From Citrus sinensis (Eukaryota; Streptophyta; Magnoliopsida; Sapindales; Rutaceae), in NCBI RefSeq assembly GCF_022201045.2, contig NC_068563.1:3596001-3660000 (forward strand): a DNA stretch of 64,000 bases, read 5' to 3'. Below the pieces are notes generated by a model. It saw only the letters and a program-made list of their open reading frames with translations. It made no database searches and was not told where the DNA came from. The position numbers and the translations under genes are program-made. Of the stretch, positions 47,477 through 60,856 are shown one piece after another; position 1 is the first letter of the stretch, and each line of letters opens with the position of its first letter.

Positions 47477-49179
47477 TCAGTTAACAGACCTACAGGACTT
47501 CCTGATCTGCCCATCTTTCCCGGTGAGTATCCAATCTTACTCATCTTCGCCATTGATTCAGCAAAATCATAGGAGAAAAGATATGGGTTCGTGCTATAAG
47601 CCTTAACCAATGCGGCAGTCCTAGGATCGGCCATTAATGCTTGATCGGATTCGAGAAGGCCTGTGCTTCTAACAAGGTTTGGTGTAATACGCATTGTCAA
47701 GTCCGTGCACATGCACTTGGGGAGTCAAGAGGAGCAATGTTGCCGTTTGGTGCAGCTCGGTTAATCTGGACATGTGGCTTGCAAATTCGGCAGCGCAGAA
47801 GAATCGGGTGGAGGGTCTGGCTTGTAGTTGAAGAATCTGTGCTTGAAGGCGATGCATTGAGCAAAACCTATGGTGTGTGCTCCTGTTGAAAGAACCAGGT
47901 AGCCAAAGGTTTTTGCTAATTAGTTATATTTGATACATCACCTAGACTTTGTTTGTTACCAATTCATACGCAAATCATTCAAGCCGCTTTCTTTACATTT
48001 CAAGTCATTGAAATGAATTTTTAAGCTTGCAATGCAGGCCTAGAACTAGAATTTTGGTTTAAAGGGGGCAAAAATGAAAAAAATTGCGGCTCCTACAAAT
48101 AGAGGGGCAAAAAAGTATGATTTTCAAAGAAAGGATGGTGATATTTCTACCTTATAATTTTTGTAAACCCACTTTATTTTCATGAAATAATCACAATAAA
48201 TTTACATTATTTTTAAAAACTTCAAATAAAGAAGCAATTTTGAGATTTAATCAAAAAAATTAAATATGTGAACTATTATATATAAGAGCTCATGGTTCTT
48301 GTGGTAGTTTGGTCATTTTATGTTATAAAAGTAAAATAGTGAATAAAATTTATTTTAAAGCATCATTAATGGTTAACGATGGTTAAAAAAATCGGAGTAA
48401 AATGACTTATGAGGAGAATTTAGTTGAGTGACTGTTTGAACTTTTTATTGCTTTGTATTTTTAAAAATAATATGAATTTGTTATAACTATTTTCTAGAAG
48501 TGTGATGGAAATATCCCACCCTCAAAGAAATATGCTAAATTTCAATTAGGACCATATTTTCTATGGAACCTTTCACGACTGGCCCAGGTAAAAGCATAGG
48601 CTCGCCCTAGTTACAGTATTGATAGCCTTGAGATGATTTACCTATCACTTGAGTTCTCCTAGGCCTTTAATATATTCTTTTCTTATGATCATTTGTGACA
48701 ATGAATACTAGAGGTCAACTATTATTTATTTATTTATTCTTAACCAACTCACAATGAATCACATCTATTTTGCTAAGAAAAAGGTCGAATTACGATAAAA
48801 TTTAATTTTGATCCTTATGGACACATATATATAGGGACCTTATTAAGTTTTATAATAATAAAAAATTTTTAACAAGTGTGGTTTAATTGTTAAACACTCT
48901 TGAATTGTTGAGAACTCTCAAGTGGATATTAGTTATATTAATATCTAACCTAAACACATCCTGTACATAATATCAAACATTCAAGTATCATTTCTGTTGT
49001 GTTTTTTATGCTTCCTCTTAAACTTCTAGAACCTTTTTGCTTTCAATTGCGAGAAATATTCAGATGGATTAATGCTAATGAAACACCATTCATTAATTTC
49101 TCGAGGAGACCTTTAATGGCTGTTAATTTAAATAATATTTAAAATGAAAAAAAACTGAAGAATATAATCAAATGAGATT

Positions 49180-49357
49180 GTTATCTTACATAATCATATA
49201 AGATACATGATTATTTCACAACCGTTTGATTTGTTTGATGAAAATCAAACGGTTATGAAAATATAAATTAATAAAATTATGTTATTTTCACAACCGTTGG
49301 ATTTTCATCCAACGGTTGTGAAAGAATAATGTATCTTAAGTGATTATGTAAAATAAC
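49180..49357. mobile_element. MITE in intron 3 of the peroxidase pseudogene
   Basis: Left GTTATCTTACATAATCA and reverse-complemented right GTTATTTTACATAATCA begin inverted repeats of about 50 bp. The interior holds two further hairpins, so CACAACCGTT(T/G)GAT or its complement occurs four times. The intact peroxidase copy lacks this element. No target-site duplication was recognised. Confidence 0.8.
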
Positions 49358-49437
49358 AAAAGCCATAATCAAAACCGTACATGAGAGGACTACAATTTCA
49401 ACATCCTTTAAGTCAAGAACCTTGGCTAAAAACTTGG

Positions 49438-49450
49438 AAGTGATGTTATC
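49438..49450. repeat. LINE target-site duplication, left copy
   Basis: AAGTGATGTTATC, identical to 55272-55284. In the pseudogene this is one stretch of exon 3, and the intact gene has the related CAATGTTATCC here (about 59668-59680). Confidence 0.93.
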
Positions 49451-49534
49451 TTTTTTTTTTTTTGAAAAGAAAGTATGCCTTTCATAGAATTAACTTGAGC
49501 ACAAGTACAAGATGTCTGTTGGAATTTCATTCAA

Positions 49535-52500
49535 TCATATTACAAGTTCCTGCTTTTGCAAAGCTAATTTGGCTAACTCATGAGCTGTGCCATTATAGTT
49601 CCTAGATATGTGCTGAGCTTTAAAGTTCTGGAAATTCTTCTTTTTTTCCAGAATTTCGGCTATTAACCAGTAGATTTCAACCATACTGCTTGTCTTCATG
49701 TTTACTAGCTCAACTACTTCCAGCGAGTCAGATTCGAAAAATCCAGCAGTAACACCAGCTCTTAAAGCTACATGTAAGCCCCACTCCATGGCTGCAGCTT
49801 CAGCCATTGCCACATTCCCAGAAAACTTAGCAGCAGCTTTGCAAATTCCTTCTGAATTTCTAATCACCACCCCTAAGCCTATCACTTGATTCTCAGCATC
49901 CACATTTATTTTTTCCCAGCCCTTTGGTGGGGGGCTCCATTGATTCTGCTCCCCTGCCTTCTGACTTGCAACATATGTCCTCTCAGGTTGTTTAACTCTC
50001 TTAAATGATTCTACCATAGATTCTGCCCACGCAACTGCTCTGATTGGATTTTCTTTTTTGCCCTCAAACAACCATTTATTTCTTGCATTCCAAATAACCT
50101 ACAGAAGAGCAGCCACTGAAGCTCCGTCCCTTTGAGCTTGCTGCTGGGGCAAAGATTGCAGCAACCCAATTACATCCTAGTTTTGCTCTCTTTGAGAGCC
50201 ACCTGTCAATTGAGAGCCATTCCAAATCTTCCTTGCCATTTTGCAATCCTGCAAAGCATGCGAAATGGACTCCATTTTGCAGCGACATATTTGGCAAGTT
50301 GGTTCCTGTAAAACTTTATGCTTTCATAGATTTTCCGCTGTTGGCAGTAGGTCATGAGCCGCTCTCCACAAGAAGATTTTTATCTTTTCTGGTATTTCAA
50401 GCTTTCAAATCATATTCCATTGGAAATGGGTGGAGCAACTTGGGTGATCTGGGAACTTTATTTGCATAGCCACTTGGTAGCCACTCTTGACAGAATAGGT
50501 ATCTCTCTTGTCGTAGTGCCATATTAGTTGATCTTCCTTTGGCCTTCTCGGTAGCTGGATTTGAGAAATAGTTGCTACATCTTCTGTTGTGAAATGTTCC
50601 AAAAGTAAGTTTTCCTTCCAATTTTGTTCATTATCAATTAGCTCTGCCACTGTAATGTTGGCCATCATCGTTGGGGCTGAAATTGGTCTAAAGGTTGATG
50701 GTCTGGGAATCCAAATGCTTTTATACACCTTCACATTCTTCCCATCTCCAATTCTCCACCTAGACCCTTTTTGAATCACTTGCCTCCCCCACAAAACACT
50801 TCTCCAAATGAATGATGGTTTTAACCCCATATTTGCATCCATAAAGCTTATATGTTTAAAATACATAGCTTTCAACACTCTTGCTACCAGCGAGTTTGGA
50901 AACTGAAGAATTCTCCAACCTTGCTTCGCCACAAGAGCTTGATTAAAGCTTGAAAGATCTTTAAATCCCAACCTACCTCTGACTTTGGCGTGGCTTATTT
51001 TCTCCCACCTCACCCAATGGATGCTCTTCTTCTCTTGTTTAGTTCCCTACCAGAACCTAGCCACTACTCTTTGGATATCCTCACATAACCCTATGAGAAT
51101 TTTGAAAACATTCATAGCGTATGATGGGACTGCTTGTGCAACAACTTTAATCAAAACCTCCTTACCTCCACTTGAGAAATACTTATGCTGCCAACTACCA
51201 ATTTTGTTCAACACTCTGAGCTTGGTTTCCTTGAAAAAACTCTTATGCTTTCTCCATATCATTGAAGGTAGCCTTAAGTACTTTTCATGCCGAGACACCA
51301 CTTACATCTGAAAGATGTCTTTAATGGCTGAAATCTGTTCATTCTTAGTGCTCCCGCTGAAGAACATAAAAGATTTTTCAAAATTGAAAATTTGTCCGGA
51401 TGCTTTGCCATAGCACTCGAATAAGGCTTTTAAGTGTTTGCAGTCCTCCACTGTTGCTCTAGTAAAAATAAGGCTGTCACCCGCAAATAAGAGGTGGGAG
51501 ATCTTTGTATCTTTGCCGAAACGAATTCCATGGATAAACTTTTGGTGTTCTGCCTGCTCTAAGAGGCTTGAGAAAGCCTCAGCGCACAAAATAAAGAGGT
51601 AAGGGGATAGAGGGCACCCTTATCTGAGTCCCCTTTGGGGATGAATTACCCCCGTGGTTGTTCCATTAATAACAACAGAAAAAGAAACCATAGTGATACA
51701 ATACATAATTAAGTCAACTCATTTACTAAAGAAGCCTAACTTTAGCATTGTGTGCTTAAAAAAATCCCACTTCACTCTATCGTAAGCCTTACTAATGTCC
51801 AATTTCAAAGCCACCAGCCCGTGTTTTTTCCCTTTACTATGTCTAATTTTATGCAAGCATTCATAGCCGACAATGATGTTATCAGTAATTAAACGATTGG
51901 GAATGAATGCACTTTGAGTTGGGGATATGACTTGGTGGAGGATATGCTTTAGTCTATTTGCAATTGTTTTGGTTATAATCCTATAAATGACATTACGCAG
52001 GCTTATAGGTCTAAACTCTGTTACCCTCTGTGGTTTTTGAGTTTTCGGAATCAATACAATGTGCATGTGATTAAGTGGAGAGATTGTACCTCTATCATTT
52101 AGAATGTAGAGGCAAGTAGAGATAGCACATCGCTTTACTGAGCCCTAATGCTTTTGAAAGAAGGCTGCTGGCAGTCCATCCGGTCCCGGAGCTTTTGTTG
52201 GGCACATTTGGGAAAGTGATGTTGCTATTTCTTCCTCTATGAAAAGCTTGTCCAGATGGCTGTTCATTTTCGAGTCCACATTCGGTTTCAATCCTTCAAG
52301 GGCAGCCTATATTTGCATTTCTGTCGGACTGAAAGTTGCAAAAAGGTCTTCGAAATATTCACCGAACGCCCTCTCGATCTCTTCTTTATCTTCCATCCAT
52401 TCTTCTTGCCGATTTAGGATTTCCTTAATTCGATTCTTCATTTTTTTTCTGGAGGAGGCCTTTAAGTGAAAAAATTTCATGTTTTTGTCTCCCTCCTTCA

Positions 52501-53460
52501 ACCAATTTGCTCGAGATCTCTGCTTCCAATACACTTTCTCATCTAACAGCAGCCTCTCAATCTGTCCATCCGTGCTTTTAATCTCATTTACTTTGTCATG
52601 TTGTTTAAATTGATACTTCAAATTTGAAAGTTTTTCCTTCAGCCGTTTCAGCTTCTCTTCCCGCCATCAAATTCTTTCTTACTCCAAATCTGCAGTTGTG
52701 CCATTGAATTATTGGTAGCCCTCTTGAAGGTTTCAACTGGATCTTCTTCACCCCAGCTTCTACACTCCATCTATTCTCGTCTCACTATTCTTTTGCATTC
52801 TTCATATGGACTCCACATGTCCTCATAGTGGAGTCTTTGATAGGACTTCTTTTGGTGCCAATTAAACCGAGTCTTTTCTTGTATCTCTAACATAATATGG
52901 TTGTGGTCTGAGCACCAAGAATTCAGGTTTGTAACCGTAAGCTTATAAGAGCTTTGCTCCCAATCCTTACTCCCTAAGAACCTATCAAGCATTCCTTCAA
53001 TCAAATAGGGTCCATATATTTTATTAGACCACATAAAGGGGTAGCCCTTGCAGCCTAAATCTACCAAATTGCAGTCCTTCACCGCCTCCCAGCCAGCCTC
53101 CTTAGCAACGTCCAGGTATACCGTTTTTGCATTGATTTCGGATGACCGTATATTCCAATGCATCTCCAAATATTCCCTTTTACCCCATAAATAACAGCTT
53201 CTATATGATGGTTGCTGTGCGATACAATAATGACATCAATTTCATCGTTCCATAGCAAAGCCAAACTGCCCCCCATCCTTATTCTTCCCACCTTAAGGCA
53301 GTTCTCAAAACCTAGAATTTTCCCCATATTTGTCACTGCACAGGCTTCATCTTTGTTTCACAAACAAAAAGAATCTGAGGCTTGTGCTCTCGGAGAATGT
53401 CTTTTAGAGCTAGGAACGTCTGGGTATTCCCCAAACCCCGGACATTCCAACTTATGATTT
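49535..53460 (-). pseudogene. LINE ORF2 (endonuclease, reverse transcriptase, RNase H), degraded
   Basis: The frame is broken repeatedly. Endonuclease: starts KIISWNVRGLGN at about 53455, continues through 53079-53336 and 52771-53169 with CSDHNHIMLEI. Reverse transcriptase: 51719-52066 contains IPKTQKPQRVTEFRPISL and LKLDISKAYDRV; 51302-51589 holds the catalytic box as FAGD instead of the family's FADD, which would abolish activity. The zf-RVT-type region lies at 50405-51013. RNase H (RVT_3) at 49535-50071 keeps NVDA, a Glu in AEAAAMEWGL, ESDSLEVV and the RNYNGTAHELA motif. Confidence 0.9.
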
Positions 53461-54269
53461 TTATTGTTGCCGGCGGGGCTGAAAACTAGCCTCCGCCAAT
53501 ATCTCCTGTACTGTTGAGTCCAACCTTTCCCCCACCTCCATGGTTGTCACTCCCCAGCTTAGTTTGAGCTTAGTTAATGGGGAATTGTCTGCCTTTCGGC
53601 TCGATTTGTATTTGCTTGGACTTGCCATTTTTGGTCTTTTACTTTTTGGGCTATTCGTTCTTGTATCGCAGCTAGCCCGCTTGTCATTGTTAAGGTCTCC
53701 TTGGTTGCTGCCTTTTTTGTTTGTGGTTCGAGCTTGGTTTTTCTATCTCCTCTATTTAGTCTTTGGTTTCTTAGAAGAAAAATCCTTATTCACAACTTCT
53801 TCATCCGAGCTCATTTGGGTTGTGTTGGTGGAATTGGGCTGGTGAAATGTTTGGCCCAATAGAGAGAGCTTGTTTAAAGTCTTTCCCTTCAAATTTTCTT
53901 CTGCTTTTGAATTCCCACTCTCTGACTCAAGTTTTTAGAACTCTCCTTGTTATCAGCTGCATCAAGCTGTTTTTTTATATCAGTTTGCTGCAATCTCAGT
54001 TTCTGCCCCTGAGACATTAATGTTTCCTCAACTACCACAACCATGTGTTTTCCTCCCATATGTGAACTACTGACTTCTTCCTGGTGTTGGGTTGACCCTG
54101 CCCCAACTTCTCCCCCCGAGTTTGGGTGTTGAGGATGGTGGGTGTCTGTGTCCTTCGAGTTCTCAATTTCTTTTGATGTTCTTCTTCTTTGCTCCCTTAC
54201 TTCTTTTTCTTTATTCCTTTGACCCCTTATTCGATCCGTCAGTGAAGCTGCTTTTAACCAGGCCCCATA

Positions 54270-54863
54270 CTACATCTCCTCCTTTAGTTGGCCCTTATAC
54301 ATCGCACACTCTCTGTATTGATGTCCAATGAATCCACAGCAGAAACAATATTCTGGAAGCTTTTTATAAATCACCCCAACTGGAATTTTTCCTCCATCTT
54401 CTTGCTGAATCTTGAGGATCTTTTTTAGTTGCTTGGTAATATCTATTGATATTCTGACCCGCACATATTCACCGAAACAATCCCCGATTGCATCCGTTGC
54501 CACGTCTTCTACTTTTCCAATCTTGGCACCAATTTCCTGGATTGTGCTAGTATCCATACACATCAGTGGCTTATTATGCAGTTGTACCCAAAATGAAACA
54601 TGTGAAAAATGTTGTTCTGTGAGATTGCCAATACCACTCGGCTCTTGGAGTACAATAAGAGCACGATCAAAGTGCCATGATCCTCTTGTTAACACTCTTC
54701 GTTTATCTTCTTCTAAGGAAAACTTAAACATAAAGATTTTGTTTCGCAAACTTTCAACTTTGACTACCCCCACTGGTCTCCAGGCTTGTAGTAAAGCTGT
54801 TTGGATACCTTCATGACTGATACTTCTTGTAGTAAGGATTTTGCCCATCAAGCAACCTGCCAC
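54270..54863 (-). pseudogene. LINE ORF1 (DUF4283 with CCHC zinc knuckle)
   Basis: This open stretch of about 197 codons is the nucleic-acid-binding protein of plant L1 elements. It shows the DUF4283 core (SLEEDKRRVLTRGSWHFDRA) and ends with a zinc knuckle, CFCCGFIGHQYREC. The start codon is not clear and the part between this frame and ORF2 (53460-54270) is degraded, so I treat it as non-functional. Confidence 0.85.
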
Positions 54864-55271
54864 AATCTAAGCTCATTTTTTCCTTCATGTTACCCCCAAA
54901 GATAATTTTGTCTTCTTACTCGTATGCATACACTTCTTAATTAATTCGTCTGTTTCCATTCTTTAAAGGAGGCTGTAAAATCCTTTAATGCAATGTAACC
55001 ACCTTGCCAGCTTCGTTTCTTTCCTGCTCTTAACTCTTCACTCCTGTTTCAGCTTTCTAACACTCATGATCGATAAATACTCACACCTACCCTTTAGCCC
55101 TAATTTAAGACTAAGCTCTCTGAAGAAAAAAGAAAAGAAAGAGAAAAAATTAAAATGAAAATTACGCCCAACTAGTGGGCAGTTTTCTGGACCATAAGGA
55201 TCCAAAATTTGCTTCCATTCAGTGTTCTCTCATTCAGAGAGAAAACACTCTCGAGGGAAGAGTTTTTTGAA

Positions 55272-55284
55272 AAGTGATGTTATC
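55272..55284. repeat. LINE target-site duplication, right copy
   Basis: AAGTGATGTTATC, identical to 49438-49450 and continuing directly into the rest of pseudogene exon 3 (CGAGAGGCTCAAAAGG). Confidence 0.93.
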
Positions 55285-55390
55285 GAGAGGCTCAAAAGGT
55301 AATGGCAAAATTGTAGTTGCAGCCTCACTAGCTGTTAATTAATCCATCTCTACGCCCTAATCGAACTGGCCAATAGGGCCCTTCTGACTA

Positions 55391-55663
<273 letters not shown>

Positions 55664-55823
55664 CTATATGCGTACCCTAGACAAAAATATATTTGAACTT
55701 AAAAATTTGATATATAAATAACTATTCTCAAGTGCATATTTTATACGGATACGTACTTTTACAAGACATACGAATTTGTAAAATATTTTATAGTATTGTA
55801 AAATATTTTATAAGACAATAAAA

Positions 55824-55828
<5 letters not shown>

Positions 55829-55872
<44 letters not shown>
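55829..55872. repeat. (AT)n microsatellite
   Basis: About 21 TA units lie upstream of pseudogene exon 2, in the former intron 1. Confidence 0.9.
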
Positions 55873-55875
<3 letters not shown>

Positions 55876-56371
55876 CACTCTAGTATACACTTTTAGAATT
55901 AGATGTTGTTTGTGCTAAGTCATGACTCTTTTTTGTGCTTAAACTCTCTTTAAATAATATGGACTATAAAGACAAATTTTTAGGAGAATGATAAGAATAT
56001 GCTTCCTTTAAGGGTCATAGTATCATTTGACACACGCCCAAAAAAAAAATAAATAAAAAAGGAAGTTGAGAATCTTGTGATGTACAAGCTTTCTCAGTGG
56101 AATTTTGTATATGTAGCAGGAAAGTACAGATGATACTATTCGCAGCAAGATATTCATAAAGTATTGATTAATACTGAATATATATGAAAATGGGACTTAA
56201 TTAATATTACATGCCATGTTATATGAATGATTAGAATTTCTTCTAAATATGGGTACCAGCAAAAGTGTAAGAATAAAGGTCCAATTCCCGAACTGGATTT
56301 TAACGAGCTTCCATATGGTTGGACACAGAGCTCAGACCAAAAGGAAAAAAAGAGAAATACTAAATGAATTA

Positions 56372-56512
56372 GGATAAAATTATGTTGCAACTGTGGTATG
56401 GTACCACAATTACTTTTAACTGTTAGATTTATAGTTGTATAGTTACATAAGTTGGATTTAATGGTTAAAAGTAACTGTTGTACCATACCATAGCTGCAAC
56501 ATAACTAGACCC
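56372..56512. mobile_element. Mutator-like MITE (141 bp) with 9-bp target-site duplication
   Basis: The ends are GGATAAAATTATGTTGCAAC and, reverse-complemented, GGGTCTAGTTATGTTGCAGC, and the whole element folds on itself. The flanks are a perfect 9-bp duplication AATGAATTA (56363-56371 and 56513-56521). It has the same length as, and similar ends to, the element at 41075. It sits in the former intron 1 of the peroxidase pseudogene. Confidence 0.85.
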
Positions 56513-57141
56513 AATGAATTAAATCATGACAAGAGAATGACAAAAAAAATTATTTTTTAGTTTATTTTGAGGATTTATATACATATAATCATAAAAAAAA
56601 TTCAAAAAAATTTACATTGAGACAAATATTTTATTATCGTCCTTTTGTTCCTTTATCATTTTCCAAGAAAAAAAATCTAATAATTCCCTTTCCCAACAGT
56701 ATAACCTAATATGATAAAATAAAATACTAACTTTAATTTGCATCTAATAAGTTAATAACATTACTTCATTACTATTGGGTTTGTTAGCCTTAAGGTAAGC
56801 CGGTACTCTAACGTCTTAATAATGTTAAAGGCATTCAAGCCCTCATGAGATTCTTTTTTTCTTTTCAAAGATTTGTCTTCAATGTTATTATTATAAATAA
56901 ATTTTTGAGCTAGTCTCAAGTCTTAGTATATTTATGAGTCGTACTCTACTGTCAATGTCAATATAAATGTAAATATACATGTGCTTAGAGTCTCAATAAT
57001 GAAAATTGAAAAGGACTCGATGATAATGCAAAGAAGAAAGAATAAGTTTGAGAAGAGTTTCCTTAACGAAAGAATCATGAAAGTGCAACCGAAGAAGGGA
57101 TGCAACTATTCTGTCGTCATTCTATAAGAGAATGTGATCTA

Positions 57142-57666
57142 TATTAGCTAATTATGCTTGTGCAACCGAACACAAAGTATTTCTGGTGACCTGCTGAGGA
57201 CCATGCTAGGTTAATTTATACACAAATACGATGGAGGTGGAAGCATTTTGATTGGTTAAACCTGGAAAGTGGCCATGCCGCTGAGGTTAATTGGAGGTTT
57301 GATAAGCATCTAATGACATCATCCATTCACCTCAATGATATATATCACATTATTGACATAGACATAAGAAATGCCTTACATAAAACGATCACAAGCTTCA
57401 AAGCCTAAACATAAATTATTGAAAGCATTGTGAAGTTGGATGGATGATCCTCTTAAAGAAAATTTCATGTTAAAGATCAGTACGTGGGAAGTGGAACAAG
57501 CTCATTTGAAGACTAGTACATTTTGGATACCGATCATACATAAGAGCTTCATGAAACTGGACCATCAGGTAGTAATTAAATGCAAACATTTAGTTGCGTT
57601 TAACGGTTTAGGATATATAGTGATGGCATCTTATGGCTACATCTTGAATCTTTATTGTATAGAAAA

Positions 57667-57726
<60 letters not shown>

Positions 57727-58620
57727 CAAATTTAGATTATGTCTCTTGCTGCAGCAGTACTACTTTACTGACTTTTTAGGGAAGTCATTTATTGTACCTC
57801 TACCTAGAGTTAGCGTAGCGAAGAGTTTCACTCATTCAAGACATATTATAGGTTACACACAAAAGCGAAGGCGCTAGGTGCAAACTACATGCATAGTAGT
57901 CTTTGGTTTATTTTGTTCTTGAGAAGTTTTATGTCAATCTTTCGGACTCTCTTGGTGCTTGTGATCTTCAGGAGAAGTATCATTGGTTTGCAGCAGTGAA
58001 TGGAGTTTAGAAGAAGCAGTAAACAGTTTGCAGCAATTGAAGGCAATTAAGAAGCAACAAACACATTACCACTTGCATCAACCTATTATAACCAGTGGGA
58101 ATACAAGTGTCCCTTCTAAGGCAAGCTACCAAAAGATACATCATGCATCACTCTTCGTATTAGCTAATGTAATGTGATTGGTTCAATATGGTCACCACCT
58201 TGTTTAGTAATTGGTTCAATTCTTCAGTATATTGTTCTGGTAACATCATATATCGGCTGTCTTTACTCCCAGGGAAAATTCTGAGATTATTCCTTTGAAG
58301 GCTTAAAAATCAACTAATCAAGTATTAAGCCTTATCTTGATCTGTTTCCATGAAATTATTTCTGACGACAGGAAGATTAGTTCGCTACTAAATTCTTACC
58401 ATTCGATTGAAAGTGCAGGACTTCCCAGATTAGGTGCCTTTTTTTCCCCCCAGTGGCAAATACTCGACCTGTACCGAGTGATACTTGTAGGGGTTCGGGG
58501 TCTCATTTCTGCATTATACCTTTAAATGTGCACGGATAAAAATAGCAGTACCCATCAAGGGTCCTCACGTTGTCATTGAGTGAGAGTAAATATCACACAG
58601 GATTGAAATTTATGAGCAAA
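57142..58620. other. Intergenic between pseudogene and intact peroxidase
   Basis: Segments at about 57142-57300, 58089-58150 and 58270-58420 match the upstream region of the intact gene at about 60780-60930, 61914-61970 and 62080-62210, so this is the duplicated upstream flank of the pseudogene. No gene of its own is seen. Confidence 0.6.
57670..57726. repeat. (CT)n(AT)n compound microsatellite
   Basis: About 16 CT units are followed directly by about 12 AT units. An open frame crosses it by chance. Confidence 0.9.
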
Positions 58621-58778
58621 GCAAGTGGTCAAATGGCAGCAGCAATCTTCAAATATAAACAGACTATACAGACATTTTGATTCTCACAGATATGTAATTA
58701 GGCCAGATTATTTTTATGTTGATGGCCTAATTTGATACATAATTAAATTACATAAAGACTAACATTATAGACACCAGT

Positions 58779-60775
<1,997 letters not shown>

Positions 60776-60847
60776 ATTAGCTAATGCTTGTGCTAGTGAA
60801 CAGAAAGTAGTTCTGGTGACCTGCTGATGAACACCAATTCTTGGTTA

Positions 60848-60856
60848 ATTTATATA
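60848..60856 (-). promoter_or_regulatory. TATA box of the peroxidase gene
   Basis: TATATAAAT on the minus strand lies about 73 bp upstream of the start codon. The pseudogene upstream region keeps a related AATTTATACAC at about 57213. Confidence 0.5.

Larger units (their letters stand above)
49451..55271 (-). mobile_element. L1-type LINE, full-length but dead
   Basis: A 5.8-kb non-LTR retrotransposon lies on the minus strand, with its poly(A) tail seen as T13 at 49451-49463 and a perfect 13-bp target-site duplication. In 5' to 3' order it has ORF1 (DUF4283 and CCHC zinc knuckle, 54270-54863) and ORF2 with endonuclease, reverse transcriptase, zf-RVT and RNase H regions (about 53460 to 49535). 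The 5' end at 55271 is next to the duplication, so insertion was probably full-length. Multiple frameshifts and stops and a changed catalytic motif show it can no longer move on its own. Confidence 0.95.

Noticed and set aside
50405-51013. 202-codon minus-strand frame as an independent gene
   Set aside because: It is the zf-RVT-like part of LINE ORF2, in line with the reverse transcriptase and RNase H fragments on both sides.
53540-54331. Several plus-strand hydrophobic frames, like membrane proteins
   Set aside because: They are antisense to the LINE between ORF1 and ORF2; pyrimidine-rich antisense of Glu/Lys-rich sequence gives Leu/Phe-rich chance frames.
57440-57877. 145-codon frame at the CT/AT microsatellite
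   Set aside because: Much of it is Ser-Leu and Tyr-Ile repeats from the microsatellite; no domain is seen and the region is a duplicated non-coding flank.
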